A stretch of DNA of 64,000 bases. Source: Epidermidibacterium keratini (GTDB lineage Bacteria > Actinomycetota > Actinomycetes > Mycobacteriales > Antricoccaceae). The notes beneath the pieces were generated by a model. That model had not been told where the DNA came from. It did no database searches and worked only from the letters and a program-made list of their open reading frames with translations. Below, one piece after another: positions 43,221 to 51,797 of the stretch. The stretch spans positions 1,612,001-1,676,000 of the forward strand of contig NZ_CP047156.1 of the NCBI RefSeq assembly GCF_009834025.1, in the 5' to 3' direction. A program made the position numbers and the translations under genes. The first letter of the stretch is position 1. The number at the start of each line of letters is the position of its first letter.

Positions 43221-43440
43221 GGCGGAGGTGGTTTCGACGGACACTCACTCGCTAACGCTCGCTCGTTGCTCAACCACCGATACAGGGCGGTGCCTCGTCC
43301 TCTCGGTGGTCGAGCGCGCCCTCGGTGGTCGAGCAGGCGCGAGCCGCTAGGCGAGCGCCGGTTGTCGAGACCCCGGCTGGCGGAGGTGATCTCGACAACC
43401 GCTCAGTCGCTAGCGCTCCCTCACTGCTCGATCACCGATA
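43221..43440. repeat. Complex inverted/direct repeat element
   Basis: Two direct copies of about 62 bases (43221-43282 and 43379-43440), both opening GGCGGAGGTG and ending CACCGATA, flank inverted pieces TCGGTGGTCGAGC at 43303 and 43322 and a self-complementary core. Similar GGTGGTCGAGC-type repeats occur in many actinobacterial genomes. It fills the gap between the convergent DUF899 and MarR-like genes, so several hairpins may form. Confidence 0.7.
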
Positions 43441-43446
43441 TGTTGG

Positions 43447-43926
43447 CTAGTCGCCGCGACCGGTGCGCCATTCTTCAAGCAGGTCGGGCATTCTGCGGCC
43501 GAGGAAGTCGAAGAAGTCGTGCGTGCGCGCCATCCGTTCCCCCGCCGGAGTGTCTGCACCGACCGCCGCGACGCCGCGTTCGAGGTGGGAGGTCATGCCG
43601 CCCATTAGCGGGTTGCGCGAGACAAGCGCTTCATACCAAGGCGTATCGCCCAGCGAGTAGCGATCGGCGCGCTCTCCCCGGACCCGAACCTTCGCGACCT
43701 GCCCGGTCGCGATCAAGTAGCGCACCGCACCGCTGACAGCCGCCGGACTGACGTGCAGCTCGGAGGCAATTTCCGCTGCAGTGATTGACGATTCGTCGCG
43801 AGTCAGCATCAGCGCGAAGACTCGTGACGGCATACGCGGCATGCCGGCATCGGTCAGCATGACGGCAAACGACTCGATGAACTCCGCAACGGCTCTTTCG
43901 TTGCGCCGCGACTTCGCCCGCGTCAT
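43447..43926 (-). CDS. MarR/GbsR-type transcriptional regulator of the ABC exporter
   Basis: A 159-residue winged-helix regulator: FIESFAVMLTDAGMPRMPSRVFALMLTRDESSITAAEIASELHVSPAAVSGAVRYLIATGQV, then VRGERADRYSLGD, the wing, and a C-terminal helical part. This is the GbsR-like MarR group that usually represses a neighbouring exporter. The ATG at 43926 has GGGAGGTGG upstream; a longer frame exists but it is antisense to the ABC gene. An AATTCATGAATT palindrome lies in the divergent gap. Confidence 0.85.
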   Translation of the reverse strand: MTRAKSRRNERAVAEFIESFAVMLTDAGMPRMPSRVFALMLTRDESSITAAEIASELHVSPAAVSGAVRYLIATGQVAKVRVRGERADRYSLGDTPWYEALVSRNPLMGGMTSHLERGVAAVGADTPAGERMARTHDFFDFLGRRMPDLLEEWRTGRGD

Positions 43927-43975
43927 ACCCACCTCCCGATCCCGCTGAACTCTAGCAATCTTCGGAACATTCACA

Positions 43976-43987
43976 AATTCATGAATT
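43976..43987. promoter_or_regulatory. Palindromic operator between regulator and ABC exporter
   Basis: AATTCATGAATT is a perfect 12-base AT-rich palindrome in the 78-base divergent gap, 18 bases before the ABC gene start. This is typical of MarR-type operators. Confidence 0.55.
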
Positions 43988-44004
43988 AACTGTACGCTCG
44001 ATAT

Positions 44005-44907
44005 ATGACCACCGCTACGCACACCGAGGTCGTCGAGATCGACGCCCTCACCAAGTCGTTCGGCAACTCCACAGCGCTGAACGAGCTCACCATGCAGGTG
44101 CATCAGGGAGAGGTCCACGGGTTCCTCGGCCCCAACGGCGCCGGCAAGTCGACCACGATCCGCGTCTTGCTCGGGCTGATGCGAGCCACCGGCGGGAGCG
44201 CTCGCGTCTTCGGGCTTGACCCGTGGACCGATACCGTGGCCGTGCACTCACGGATCGCTTACGTACCAGGCGATGTCAGCCTCTGGCCCAACCTCACCGG
44301 CGGTGAGGTCATCGACCTGCTTTGCCGGATGCGCGGTAAAGAACCGACACGCAAGGCCGAGCTGATCGAGCGGTTCGACTTCGACCCGACCAAGAAGGGG
44401 CGCACCTACTCCAAAGGAAACCGGCAGAAGGTCGCGATCATCGCTGCTTTTGCTGCCGACGCCGACTTCTACGTGCTCGATGAGCCCACCTCGGGTCTCG
44501 ACCCACTGATGGAACGCCAGTTCCAGGACGCCCTGCGCGAGGCGATGGACCGAGGCGCGACTGCCCTGCTGTCCAGCCATATCCTGTCCGAGGTCGAGAA
44601 GGTCTGCGACCGGATCAGCATCATCCGCGACGGCCAGATCGTCGACAGCGGCACCATGACGCAGCTACGGCACCTGACCCGCACCAGCATTCATGCCAGT
44701 GTCGACGGCAATCCGGCACCCATCACGCAGCTGACCGGGGTCCATGACCTGCAAGTCGACGGATCGCGTCTCAGCTTTGACGTGGACGACGTCGATCTGC
44801 CCGCCGTACTCCCGGCGCTCGCGAACCTCGGCGTCACGTCGCTGACAAGCCAGCCGCCGTCGCTTGAAGACATCTTCATGCGCCACTACGACCGGAGCGC
44901 GCGATGA
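44005..44907 (+). CDS. ABC exporter ATP-binding protein
   Basis: A 300-residue ATPase: Walker A GPNGAGKST at residues 42-50, signature YSKGNRQK near 137 (divergent from LSGGQ) and Walker B YVLDEPTSGLDPL. The C-terminal extension of about 85 residues (LTGVHDLQVDGSRLSFDVDDVDL) is typical of the DrrA-like antibiotic exporter group. It overlaps the permease gene by ATGA, and the MarR-like repressor is divergent. Substrate unknown. Confidence 0.9.
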   Translation: MTTATHTEVVEIDALTKSFGNSTALNELTMQVHQGEVHGFLGPNGAGKSTTIRVLLGLMRATGGSARVFGLDPWTDTVAVHSRIAYVPGDVSLWPNLTGGEVIDLLCRMRGKEPTRKAELIERFDFDPTKKGRTYSKGNRQKVAIIAAFAADADFYVLDEPTSGLDPLMERQFQDALREAMDRGATALLSSHILSEVEKVCDRISIIRDGQIVDSGTMTQLRHLTRTSIHASVDGNPAPITQLTGVHDLQVDGSRLSFDVDDVDLPAVLPALANLGVTSLTSQPPSLEDIFMRHYDRSAR

Positions 44908-46544
44908 GCGCTCCAACGACAGAGCGATCCGCGGCCACTAGCCACAGCCCGGGCGGCGGAGAGCTCACCCGCACCGGTCTGCTCGCGCGGTTCGTCGTAC
45001 GCCGAGACCGGATTCGGCTGCTTATCTGGATCGCCGTCCTCGTGATGCTGCCAGTCGCGACCGCGAGCGCCTACGAGTCGCTTTACCCAACCCCGGCTGA
45101 ACGCGCCGGTCTCGATGCTCAGTTTGGCGCGACGAAGGCGCTGGGAATGGTGACCGGACCCGCCGAGAACCTCGGCACCGCAGGGGGTTTCGTCGCGTGG
45201 CGGCTCTCAGCGACGCTCGCCGCGATCATCGGTCTGATGGCGATCTTCCACGTCGTCCGCCACACCCGCACCGAGGAGGAGACCGGTCACGCCGAGCTGA
45301 CCTACCCCACTGCGATCGGGCGCTACGCACCACTTGCGAGCGCCGTACTGACCTCGGCGATCGCCTCGCTCGTCATCGGCATCCTGATCGCCACGACCCT
45401 CATCGGGCCCACCGGTGACACAGCTGGGTCGATCGCCTTCGGCCTCACGACCGCCGCTGCTGGCATCTTCTTCGCCTGCCTCGCCGCACTCACCGCCCAG
45501 CTCGCGGCGAGCACCCGCGCCGCGCTCGGCCTGGCGTGCGCCGTACTCGGGGTGTCGTTCATCTTGCGCGGCATCTCCGACAGCTCCGATATCGCGTGGC
45601 CCAAGTGGCTGTCACCGATCGGGTGGGCGCAGCTCGTGGAGCCGTACGGCGATCGGCGCTGGTGGGTGATCGCGTTGCAGATCGTCGCGGCTCTCGCGCT
45701 GTTGGGCGCCGCGGTCGCAATGCGCAACCGCCGCGATGTCGGGTCCGGCCGGATCGAACCCTCTCCCGGTCCGGCGGATGCCGGACCGCGCTTGCGTTCG
45801 ATGTGGGCGCTCGCCGCCCGGCTACATCGCCCGTCGCTCATCGGCTGGGGCGTCGGCGTACTCATCGCCGGACTGCTCTTCGGATCGCTCGTCAACGCCG
45901 TGTCCAACATTGCCGGGACCAGCCCGGAGATTGTCGTGATCCTCGAGCAGCTCGGCGGCGCTAAGGGAATCACGGCCGCGTTTATCGGCATGACGACGCA
46001 GCTGGTCGCAATGATCGTCGGGCTGTACGTCGTCTCGACGATCCTCACGCTGCGCACCGATGAGACCAGCGGACGGGCCGAACTGCTGCTTGGTACGCCG
46101 GCGACCCGGATGAGCTGGTTTGCCTCACACCTCGGCTTCGCCGTGGCGGGATCGCTGATACTGCTGCTGATCTTCGGCGGTGGGCTTACCCTCTCGTCAC
46201 TGATCGCTGGCACAGAGCTGAGCGGCGGAGTCGTCCTCGGCTCGGCACTTGTGCAGCTGCCCGCCGTACTCATCCTCGCGGGGGTCGTGGCAGTCGTGGT
46301 CGGCTGGATACCCTCGGCCAGCGGCCTTGGCTGGGCGGCCGGTGGCCTCGCGCTGGCGATCGGACTCTTCGGGCCGGTGCTTGACCTGCCGACCGCCGTG
46401 CTGCGGCTCTCGCCCTACTACAGCGTGCCGAAGGTGACCGAGTCCGGGACCGACTGGGCACCGATCGTCATCCAGCTGGCGATCGCGGCCGCGTTACTGG
46501 TCATCGCCGCGGTAGGAATGCGCCGACGCAATATCCCCACGTAG
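44904..46544 (+). CDS. ABC exporter permease (polyketide-antibiotic exporter type)
   Basis: A 546-residue permease with about 12 hydrophobic helices in two halves of ABC-2 type, with a cytoplasmic segment of some 40 residues ([21 protein letters not shown]) in the middle. The sequence [18 protein letters not shown] after the first helices is typical of actinobacterial double-length permeases that pair with a DrrA-like ATPase. Coupled to the ATPase gene. Confidence 0.88.
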   Translation: MSAPTTERSAATSHSPGGGELTRTGLLARFVVRRDRIRLLIWIAVLVMLPVATASAYESLYPTPAERAGLDAQFGATKALGMVTGPAENLGTAGGFVAWRLSATLAAIIGLMAIFHVVRHTRTEEETGHAELTYPTAIGRYAPLASAVLTSAIASLVIGILIATTLIGPTGDTAGSIAFGLTTAAAGIFFACLAALTAQLAASTRAALGLACAVLGVSFILRGISDSSDIAWPKWLSPIGWAQLVEPYGDRRWWVIALQIVAALALLGAAVAMRNRRDVGSGRIEPSPGPADAGPRLRSMWALAARLHRPSLIGWGVGVLIAGLLFGSLVNAVSNIAGTSPEIVVILEQLGGAKGITAAFIGMTTQLVAMIVGLYVVSTILTLRTDETSGRAELLLGTPATRMSWFASHLGFAVAGSLILLLIFGGGLTLSSLIAGTELSGGVVLGSALVQLPAVLILAGVVAVVVGWIPSASGLGWAAGGLALAIGLFGPVLDLPTAVLRLSPYYSVPKVTESGTDWAPIVIQLAIAAALLVIAAVGMRRRNIPT

Positions 46545-46626
46545 GCGGGCAAGTTCGGCACCTACGAGCCGATCGAGCGTCGGGGTGCCTCGACGTACGC
46601 CCCCATGGTCGGCCAGGATGGCAGGC

Positions 46627-48267
46627 ATGACCAATGACCCACGCGCGGGCCAACCGGCCACCGCCGACGACCTCGTCGACGTCGACGAGCTGATCTCGGC
46701 GTACTACGAGCTCCGGCCAAACATCGCCGAGTCCACCCAGAAAGTCGCATTTGGCACGTCCGGGCACCGCGGCTCGTCGCTGAAGACGTCGTTCAACGAC
46801 GATCACATTGCCGCGACGTCGCAGGCGATCTGTGAGTACCGCGAACGCGAGGGCATCACCGGACCGTTGTTCCTCGGTCGCGACACGCACGCGCTGAGCG
46901 GGCCGGCCCAGGACACCGCACTTGAGGTGTTTGCCGCTAACGGAGTGCGCGTCGTACTCGACTCTCGCGACGGCTACACGCCCACACCCGCGCTCTCGCA
47001 CGCGATCTTGACCTACAACCGCTCGGGACGCTCCGATGCCGCCGACGGTGTCGTCGTGACGCCATCACACAACCCGCCGCAGGATGGCGGCTTCAAGTAC
47101 AACCCGCCCGACGGAGGCCCGGCGGGCTCGGACATCACGACGCGCATCCAGGACCGCGCCAACGAGATCCTCGCGACCGGACTCGGCGAGGTGCGCCGCC
47201 TCTCTCTCGATGATGCGAAGTCCGCAGCGACGACAGGACGCTTCGACTTCCTCGACTCGTACGTCGGTGATCTCGGCTCGATCATCGATATGGACGCGAT
47301 CAAGCAGGCCGGCGTACACATCGGCGCTGACCCGCTCGGCGGAGCATCGGTCGCCTACTGGGCCGAGATCGGCGCGCGCTACGGGCTGAACCTCGACGTC
47401 GTCAACGAGACGGTCGACCCGCAGTGGGGTTTCATGACGCTCGACTGGGACGGGCAGATCCGGATGGACTCGTCATCGCAGTTCGCGATGGCCTCGCTCG
47501 TGGGCAACAAGGACATCTACGACATCGCGACCGGCAACGACGCGGACGCCGACCGGCACGGCATTGTCACCCCCGACGGCGGGCTGATGAACCCGAACCA
47601 CTACCTCGCCGTCGCGATCGACTATCTCTACACGCATCGCCTGCACTGGTCACCGGACTGCGCCATCGGCAAGACGCTCGTGTCGTCGTCGATGATCGAC
47701 CGGGTCGCGGTGGGCCTGGGTCGCCGGCTTGTCGAGGTGCCGGTCGGCTTCAAGTGGTTTGTGCCCGGCCTGCTCGATGGGTCGATCGGCTTCGGCGGCG
47801 AAGAGTCGGCGGGAGCGTCGTTCCTGCGCACCGACGGCACGGTGTGGACGACCGACAAGGACGGCATCATCATGTGCCTGTTGGCCTCGGAAATCCTTGC
47901 TGTCACTGGAAAAACGCCGTCGCAGCGGTACGCCGAGCTGACGGAGCAGTACGGCGCTCCGGCGTACGCCCGCATCGATGCCCCGGCTGACCCGGCGGCG
48001 AAGAAGAAGCTCGGCCGACTCGCCCCCGACTCGATCACCGTCGAGTCGATTGCCGGCGACCCGATCACCGCGAAGCTCTCCGAGGCCCCCGGCAATGGCG
48101 CCCCGATCGGCGGGGTGAAGGTCACAACCGATAACGGCTGGTTTGCCGCTCGCCCGTCCGGCACCGAGGATGTCTACAAGATCTACGCCGAGTCGTTCTC
48201 CGGTCCCGACCACCTGGCACAGATCCAGTCCGAGGCCAAGCAGATCGTCGACACCGCCATCTCCTAA
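46627..48267 (+). CDS. pgm: Phosphoglucomutase (alpha-D-glucose phosphate-specific)
   Basis: A 546-residue enzyme interconverting glucose 1-phosphate and glucose 6-phosphate. It has the family start [14 protein letters not shown], the phosphoserine loop [17 protein letters not shown], the metal loop NDADADRHG, the sugar-binding GGEESAGAS and the phosphate-binding [16 protein letters not shown]. Length matches the bacterial Pgm family. The ATG at 46627 has GGCAGG just before it. Its TAA stop is followed within 4 bases by 21-bp repeat array B. Glycogen, trehalose and cell-wall sugars need this enzyme. Confidence 0.95.
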   Translation: MTNDPRAGQPATADDLVDVDELISAYYELRPNIAESTQKVAFGTSGHRGSSLKTSFNDDHIAATSQAICEYREREGITGPLFLGRDTHALSGPAQDTALEVFAANGVRVVLDSRDGYTPTPALSHAILTYNRSGRSDAADGVVVTPSHNPPQDGGFKYNPPDGGPAGSDITTRIQDRANEILATGLGEVRRLSLDDAKSAATTGRFDFLDSYVGDLGSIIDMDAIKQAGVHIGADPLGGASVAYWAEIGARYGLNLDVVNETVDPQWGFMTLDWDGQIRMDSSSQFAMASLVGNKDIYDIATGNDADADRHGIVTPDGGLMNPNHYLAVAIDYLYTHRLHWSPDCAIGKTLVSSSMIDRVAVGLGRRLVEVPVGFKWFVPGLLDGSIGFGGEESAGASFLRTDGTVWTTDKDGIIMCLLASEILAVTGKTPSQRYAELTEQYGAPAYARIDAPADPAAKKKLGRLAPDSITVESIAGDPITAKLSEAPGNGAPIGGVKVTTDNGWFAARPSGTEDVYKIYAESFSGPDHLAQIQSEAKQIVDTAIS

Positions 48268-48271
48268 CCGC

Positions 48272-48376
48272 GATCCGAACGTTAATCCCGCCGATCCGAA
48301 CATTAATCCCGCCGATCCGAGAGATATTTCGCGCGATCCGAGAGAAATCGCGCGCGATCCGAGAGAAATTGCGTGA
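48272..48376 (+). repeat. 21-bp repeat array B (5 units)
   Basis: Five units at 48272, 48293, 48314, 48335 and 48356, exactly 21 bases apart, all opening GATCCGA. Units 1-2 continue ACGTTAAT or ACATTAAT, unit 3 GAGATAT, units 4-5 GAGAAAT, with GC-rich tails between. It starts 4 bases after the pgm stop codon in sense orientation. The variant order is the same as in arrays A and C. Confidence 0.93.
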
Positions 48377-48404
48377 CGAGCGCCTCACGACGAGGCGTTA
48401 GCGT

Positions 48405-48423
48405 GTTAGCAAACCGTGCTAAC
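48405..48423. promoter_or_regulatory. Inverted repeat upstream of the phasin-like gene
   Basis: GTTAGCA-N5-TGCTAAC is a perfect 7+7 inverted repeat, 55 bases before the phasin-like ATG, preceded by another half-site GTTAGC at 48397. It looks like an operator of a TetR- or XRE-type regulator, and a nearby XRE gene could be its ligand. Confidence 0.5.
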
Positions 48424-48478
48424 GTGGTCGGCGTACGGCGAGAAGATCTCGCTTCACGACCATAGACGGGAGATCACC

Positions 48479-48763
48479 ATGGTCGCCAGCAAGAACGACA
48501 CGACTGTCCCCGGCGTCGACTTCGAAGCCGCCGCCGGCCGCATCCGCGACCTCAACGAGCAGGTCATCGAGCAGGCCAAGAAGTCCGGCAACGTCAGCCT
48601 GGACGCCTACGAGAAGGCCCTGACCAGTGTCCTCGACTTCGAGAAGAAGGCCGCCGGCGCGTCGCAGCTTGACTTCGTCAAGGCGCTCACCGATGCGCAC
48701 GTCAACTTCGTGTCGCAGACCTCGGAGGCCTACCTCAAGGCCGCGCGCGAGGTTCTGAAGTAA
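48479..48763 (+). CDS. Phasin-like PHA granule protein
   Basis: A 94-residue, mostly helical amphipathic protein: FEAAAGRIRDLNEQVIEQAKKSGNVSLDAYEKALTSVLDFEKKAAGASQLDFVKALTDAHVNFVSQTSEAYLKAAREVLK. Length, helicity and position facing phaC fit a phasin that coats polyhydroxyalkanoate granules, but the sequence alone is not diagnostic. The ATG at 48479 begins MVASKND, with GGGAG upstream. A strong terminator follows 15 bases after the stop, and array B lies upstream. Confidence 0.65.
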   Translation: MVASKNDTTVPGVDFEAAAGRIRDLNEQVIEQAKKSGNVSLDAYEKALTSVLDFEKKAAGASQLDFVKALTDAHVNFVSQTSEAYLKAAREVLK

Positions 48764-48777
48764 CCACGCACCAGAAC

Positions 48778-48820
48778 ACACGAAGCGCCCGGGCCGATCG
48801 GCTCGGGCGCTTCGTGTTTT
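48778..48820 (+). terminator. Rho-independent terminator of the phasin-like gene
   Basis: An 18-bp stem with one G-U pair (48778-48795 with 48800-48817) around the loop GATC, followed by TTT. It ends phasin transcription and borders array C. Confidence 0.9.
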
Positions 48821-48914
48821 CTGTCGGATCGCGCGTTACTTCTCTCGGATCGGCGGAAATATCTCTCGGATCGCGGGAAATAACGTTCGGATCGGCGGGA
48901 TTAACGTTCGGATC
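48810..48914 (-). repeat. 21-bp repeat array C (5 units)
   Basis: On the minus strand, units start at 48914, 48893, 48872, 48851 and 48830, exactly 21 bases apart, each opening GATCCGA. Units 1-2 continue ACGTTAAT and ACGTTATT, unit 3 GAGATAT, unit 4 GAGAAGT, unit 5 CAGAAAA. The first G of unit 1 is the last base of the phaC stop codon TAG. The last unit overlaps the T-run of the phasin terminator. Confidence 0.92.
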
Positions 48915-50725
48915 TAGGTGGGGTGCACCTGCTTGAGGACGTAGGTGCCCGGGGCGTCCTCGATCGGCGGGTACTTCTTCGAGCCCATCGCAGGCGGGTC
49001 GACGAGTTCACCGGCACGCGAGTTGGTCCACTCGACCCAGTCCTCCCACCAGGTCCCGGTGTGCTTCGTTGCTTCCTCACGCCACTGCGCGGCGGTCGGC
49101 GGGTGCTCGGCGCCTTCAGGCAGCGCCTCAAACCAGTTCTTCGGCCCCGGCGGGTTCACGATTCCAGCAATATGCCCGCCGGACGAGAGCACGTAGCGCG
49201 GCTGACCACCAAAGAGCTGGCTGGATTTGTACGACGTTGCCCACGGAACGATGTGGTCGTTGATCGCGCCCACGATGTAGACCTCGCTGTCGACACCAGC
49301 GGGATCGGCGAGTACGCCGGCCAGCTTGAACTCGCCCTCGGCGAGCTCGTTGTTGCGGAAGATCCGCTGCAAGAACTCGGTGAGGAACGCTTCAGTCAGG
49401 TGCGTGCCGTCTTCGTTCCACGCGAGGATGTCAAACGCCGGCGGCGCCTCACCCTTCAGCCAGCGCGAGACCACGTAGTTAAAGATCAGGTCGTTGGCGC
49501 GCATCATGTCGAACGTGAACGACAGGTCGTCACCGTGCAGATAGCCGTGCTTGCTGATCTTTTCCTCGAGCTGGTTGATCGACGCGGGATCGAGCATCGA
49601 GCCGAGCTCGCCGGGATCGGCCAGGTCGAGCGGGGTGTTTTGCAGCGACAACGTGTTGACGATGCCCGGACGCTCGGCTGCAAGGTACGACGAGATGACC
49701 GAGGCCGCGATGCCGCCAAGGCAGAGCCCTACGATGTCGAGCTTGTCCGATCCGGTGATCTCTGAGATGACGTCGACCGCGTTGAGTACGCCGTTCTCCA
49801 GGTAGTCATCGAACGACGTACTGCGCGTCTTCTCATCGGGGTTGACGTAGGAAAGCACGAACACGGTGCGTTCGTGCTGCACGGCCCACTCGATGAAGCT
49901 GCGCTGCGGCGCGAGGTCCATCACGTAGTACTTGTTGACCCACGGCGGGCTCATCAAGATCGGCACCTCGTGGACCTTCTCGGTCTGCGGTGAGTACTGG
50001 ATGAGCTCTGCGACCTCGTTGCGGAAGACGACCTTGCCCGGCGTCGCCGCGAGGTCCTTGCCCATCGTGAAGTTGGCGCGGTCGACCTTCATCGGACGTC
50101 CGCCGCGTTTGACCGCGTCGTCGGAGGCGAAGCGCAGTCCCTGGTACAGCGACTTTCCGCCGGTCTGCAGCGCCTTGGACAGCACCTCCGGGTTGGTAAA
50201 TGCCAGGTTGGTCGGAGAGGCGACGTTTTGGGCGAACTGCGCGAACTGCTTGGCTTTTGCGCCGGTCAGCGGGTCGACCCGCGATGCTCCGGAGTCGATC
50301 ACCTCGTCGACGAAGTTGCAGGTGGCGAGGTAGCCCTGGCGGATGCCGAAGAACAGCGGGTTCAGGTCCCAGGTCGGGTCGGCAAACCGCTTGTCGCGCG
50401 GCCCGGGATCGACCGGCGGGTCACCGGGGTTGCTGGTGAGCCGGCGCAGGCTCGCTCCGGGGATCTTCGCCATCTTCCCGGCGAGGCGCCCGGCCGCACC
50501 GGCGACCTCCTGCGGGTGCTTGACCGCCTCGCCGGCGACCTTCGCCGTCGCCGGCACCCACCCCATCGGGTCGAGGCGACGGATCGCCTTGGGCAGCCTC
50601 GAACGCTTAGCGCCCGGTATCGACGGTGCCGATGCCTGCTCGCGCGCGCCTCCGGGCTTCGACTGACGAACCCGCGTCGGCGTGACCGGCGGGCGTCCTG
50701 TGCGTGGCTGCTGCTTGTCGGTCAT
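48914..50725 (-). CDS. phaC: Poly(3-hydroxyalkanoate) synthase
   Basis: A 603-residue enzyme polymerising 3-hydroxyacyl-CoA into storage polyester on granules. The lipase-box-like GLCLGG carries the catalytic Cys; INDHIVPW and SSGGHIAG hold the catalytic Asp and His. Length and PPWVNKYYVMDL and YVNPDEKTRS motifs match class I synthases. The N-terminal 70 residues are basic and low complexity. The ATG at 50725 has GGGGAGGTAG upstream. It converges with the phasin-like gene, and its stop codon merges with array C. Confidence 0.92.
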   Translation of the reverse strand: MTDKQQPRTGRPPVTPTRVRQSKPGGAREQASAPSIPGAKRSRLPKAIRRLDPMGWVPATAKVAGEAVKHPQEVAGAAGRLAGKMAKIPGASLRRLTSNPGDPPVDPGPRDKRFADPTWDLNPLFFGIRQGYLATCNFVDEVIDSGASRVDPLTGAKAKQFAQFAQNVASPTNLAFTNPEVLSKALQTGGKSLYQGLRFASDDAVKRGGRPMKVDRANFTMGKDLAATPGKVVFRNEVAELIQYSPQTEKVHEVPILMSPPWVNKYYVMDLAPQRSFIEWAVQHERTVFVLSYVNPDEKTRSTSFDDYLENGVLNAVDVISEITGSDKLDIVGLCLGGIAASVISSYLAAERPGIVNTLSLQNTPLDLADPGELGSMLDPASINQLEEKISKHGYLHGDDLSFTFDMMRANDLIFNYVVSRWLKGEAPPAFDILAWNEDGTHLTEAFLTEFLQRIFRNNELAEGEFKLAGVLADPAGVDSEVYIVGAINDHIVPWATSYKSSQLFGGQPRYVLSSGGHIAGIVNPPGPKNWFEALPEGAEHPPTAAQWREEATKHTGTWWEDWVEWTNSRAGELVDPPAMGSKKYPPIEDAPGTYVLKQVHPT

Positions 50726-50883
50726 CGTTGCTACCTCCCCACGCCGCGGTGCGGCGCCCTCGCTGGATCGGCTCCTAGTTGTGAACCTACCTCGAATCAC
50801 ACCGGAGGGGAGACCCCGGTCACATTCCTAGTATGGAGGGCCGAGTCCGGCGAACCGACGCCGGCCGACCCGAGAGGACCCCC

Positions 50884-51231
50884 GTGGACGAAGACCCGCA
50901 GGCCAGCAGCCTGGGCGAGATGATTCGCAAGCAACGCGAGCTCGCGTCACTGACAATGCGGCAGCTGTCGAAGATGGCCGGGATCTCCAATCCATACCTC
51001 TCGCAGATCGAGCATGGACTGCGCGAGCCGTCGCAGGCGGTGCTGCGCGAGATCGCCACTTCACTGGGAATCGACCCGGACGAGCTGCAGCCGGAGGCAG
51101 AGGAGATCGGCGTACGCGATGCCATCGCCGCCGATCCGGGCCTGACCGCCGCGCAGCGACGCGCCCTCACCGAGGTCTATACGTCGATGATCGCCGCGAC
51201 AGCAGCCAGGCGCGCCGACCGCAACAGCTGA
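50884..51231 (+). CDS. XRE-family transcriptional regulator
   Basis: A 115-residue DNA-binding protein with an N-terminal Cro/C1-type HTH: LGEMIRKQRELASLTMRQLSKMAGISNPYLSQIEHGLREPSQAVLREIATSLGIDPDEL. The C-terminal third is helical. The GTG at 50884 was preferred to the upstream ATG at 50833, because GAGAGGA precedes it. It is divergent from phaC, which makes it a good candidate regulator of the PHA genes (inference). Confidence 0.85.
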   Translation: MDEDPQASSLGEMIRKQRELASLTMRQLSKMAGISNPYLSQIEHGLREPSQAVLREIATSLGIDPDELQPEAEEIGVRDAIAADPGLTAAQRRALTEVYTSMIAATAARRADRNS

Positions 51232-51306
51232 GACGGCCACAAGCTAGCCTCGCGTAACCGCTGACGTGTGAGGATCGGGCATGGCCACAGCGAGGAAGGG
51301 ACCGCA

Positions 51307-51690
51307 ATGAGCGACGAAGCGACAGTCAAGGAAATCGAGGAGCTGGAAAACCAGCGCTACGCAGCGATGCAGGCCGGGGACCTCGAGTCCCTCAAGCGGC
51401 TCTTCTCCGAGCGGCTGACCTACACGCACTCCAATGGCGCGCGCGACACCAAGGCGAGCATGCTCGAGAAGGTCGGCTCAGGACACTTCGACTACGGCCC
51501 GATCAACCACCCCAACCGCTCAGTCACCGTGGCCGGTGACGCAGTCATCGTCTCCGGCGACATGCAAGCCGATGTGAAGGTGCAGGGCGAACCGCGAACG
51601 CTGAACAACAGCGCGCTTGCGGTCTGGGTCCGTGAAGGCGACGAGTGGAAGCTGCTCGCCTACCAGCCCACGCCCTACCCGGCGGGCTGA
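51307..51690 (+). CDS. NTF2-like (SnoaL-type) protein
   Basis: A 127-residue protein of the nuclear transport factor 2-like fold: EIEELENQRYAAMQAGDLESLKRLFSERLTYTHSNGARDTKASML, then SVTVAGDAVIVSGDMQADV and ALAVWVREGDEWKLLAYQPTP. Such small cone-shaped domains bind or modify small ligands, but a specific role is not visible. The ATG at 51307 has GGAAGGGA upstream. Confidence 0.8.
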   Translation: MSDEATVKEIEELENQRYAAMQAGDLESLKRLFSERLTYTHSNGARDTKASMLEKVGSGHFDYGPINHPNRSVTVAGDAVIVSGDMQADVKVQGEPRTLNNSALAVWVREGDEWKLLAYQPTPYPAG

Positions 51691-51797
51691 ACGACTAGGA
51701 GTCAACCGAAAGTTCGATGCGCCGGATGCCTCCGGTGATGGATCCTCGATGAGTTCGATGGCCCAGGTGGGTCTCGACTCGTCTGAGAAGGGTCTTC

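Noticed and set aside
43221-43440. Insertion sequence or transposase remnant
   Set aside because: No open frame with transposase motifs is present; only repeats are seen.
33833-48914. CRISPR array
   Set aside because: The 21-bp arrays have no spacers and no cas genes; unit bases vary at fixed places and the units are directly abutting.
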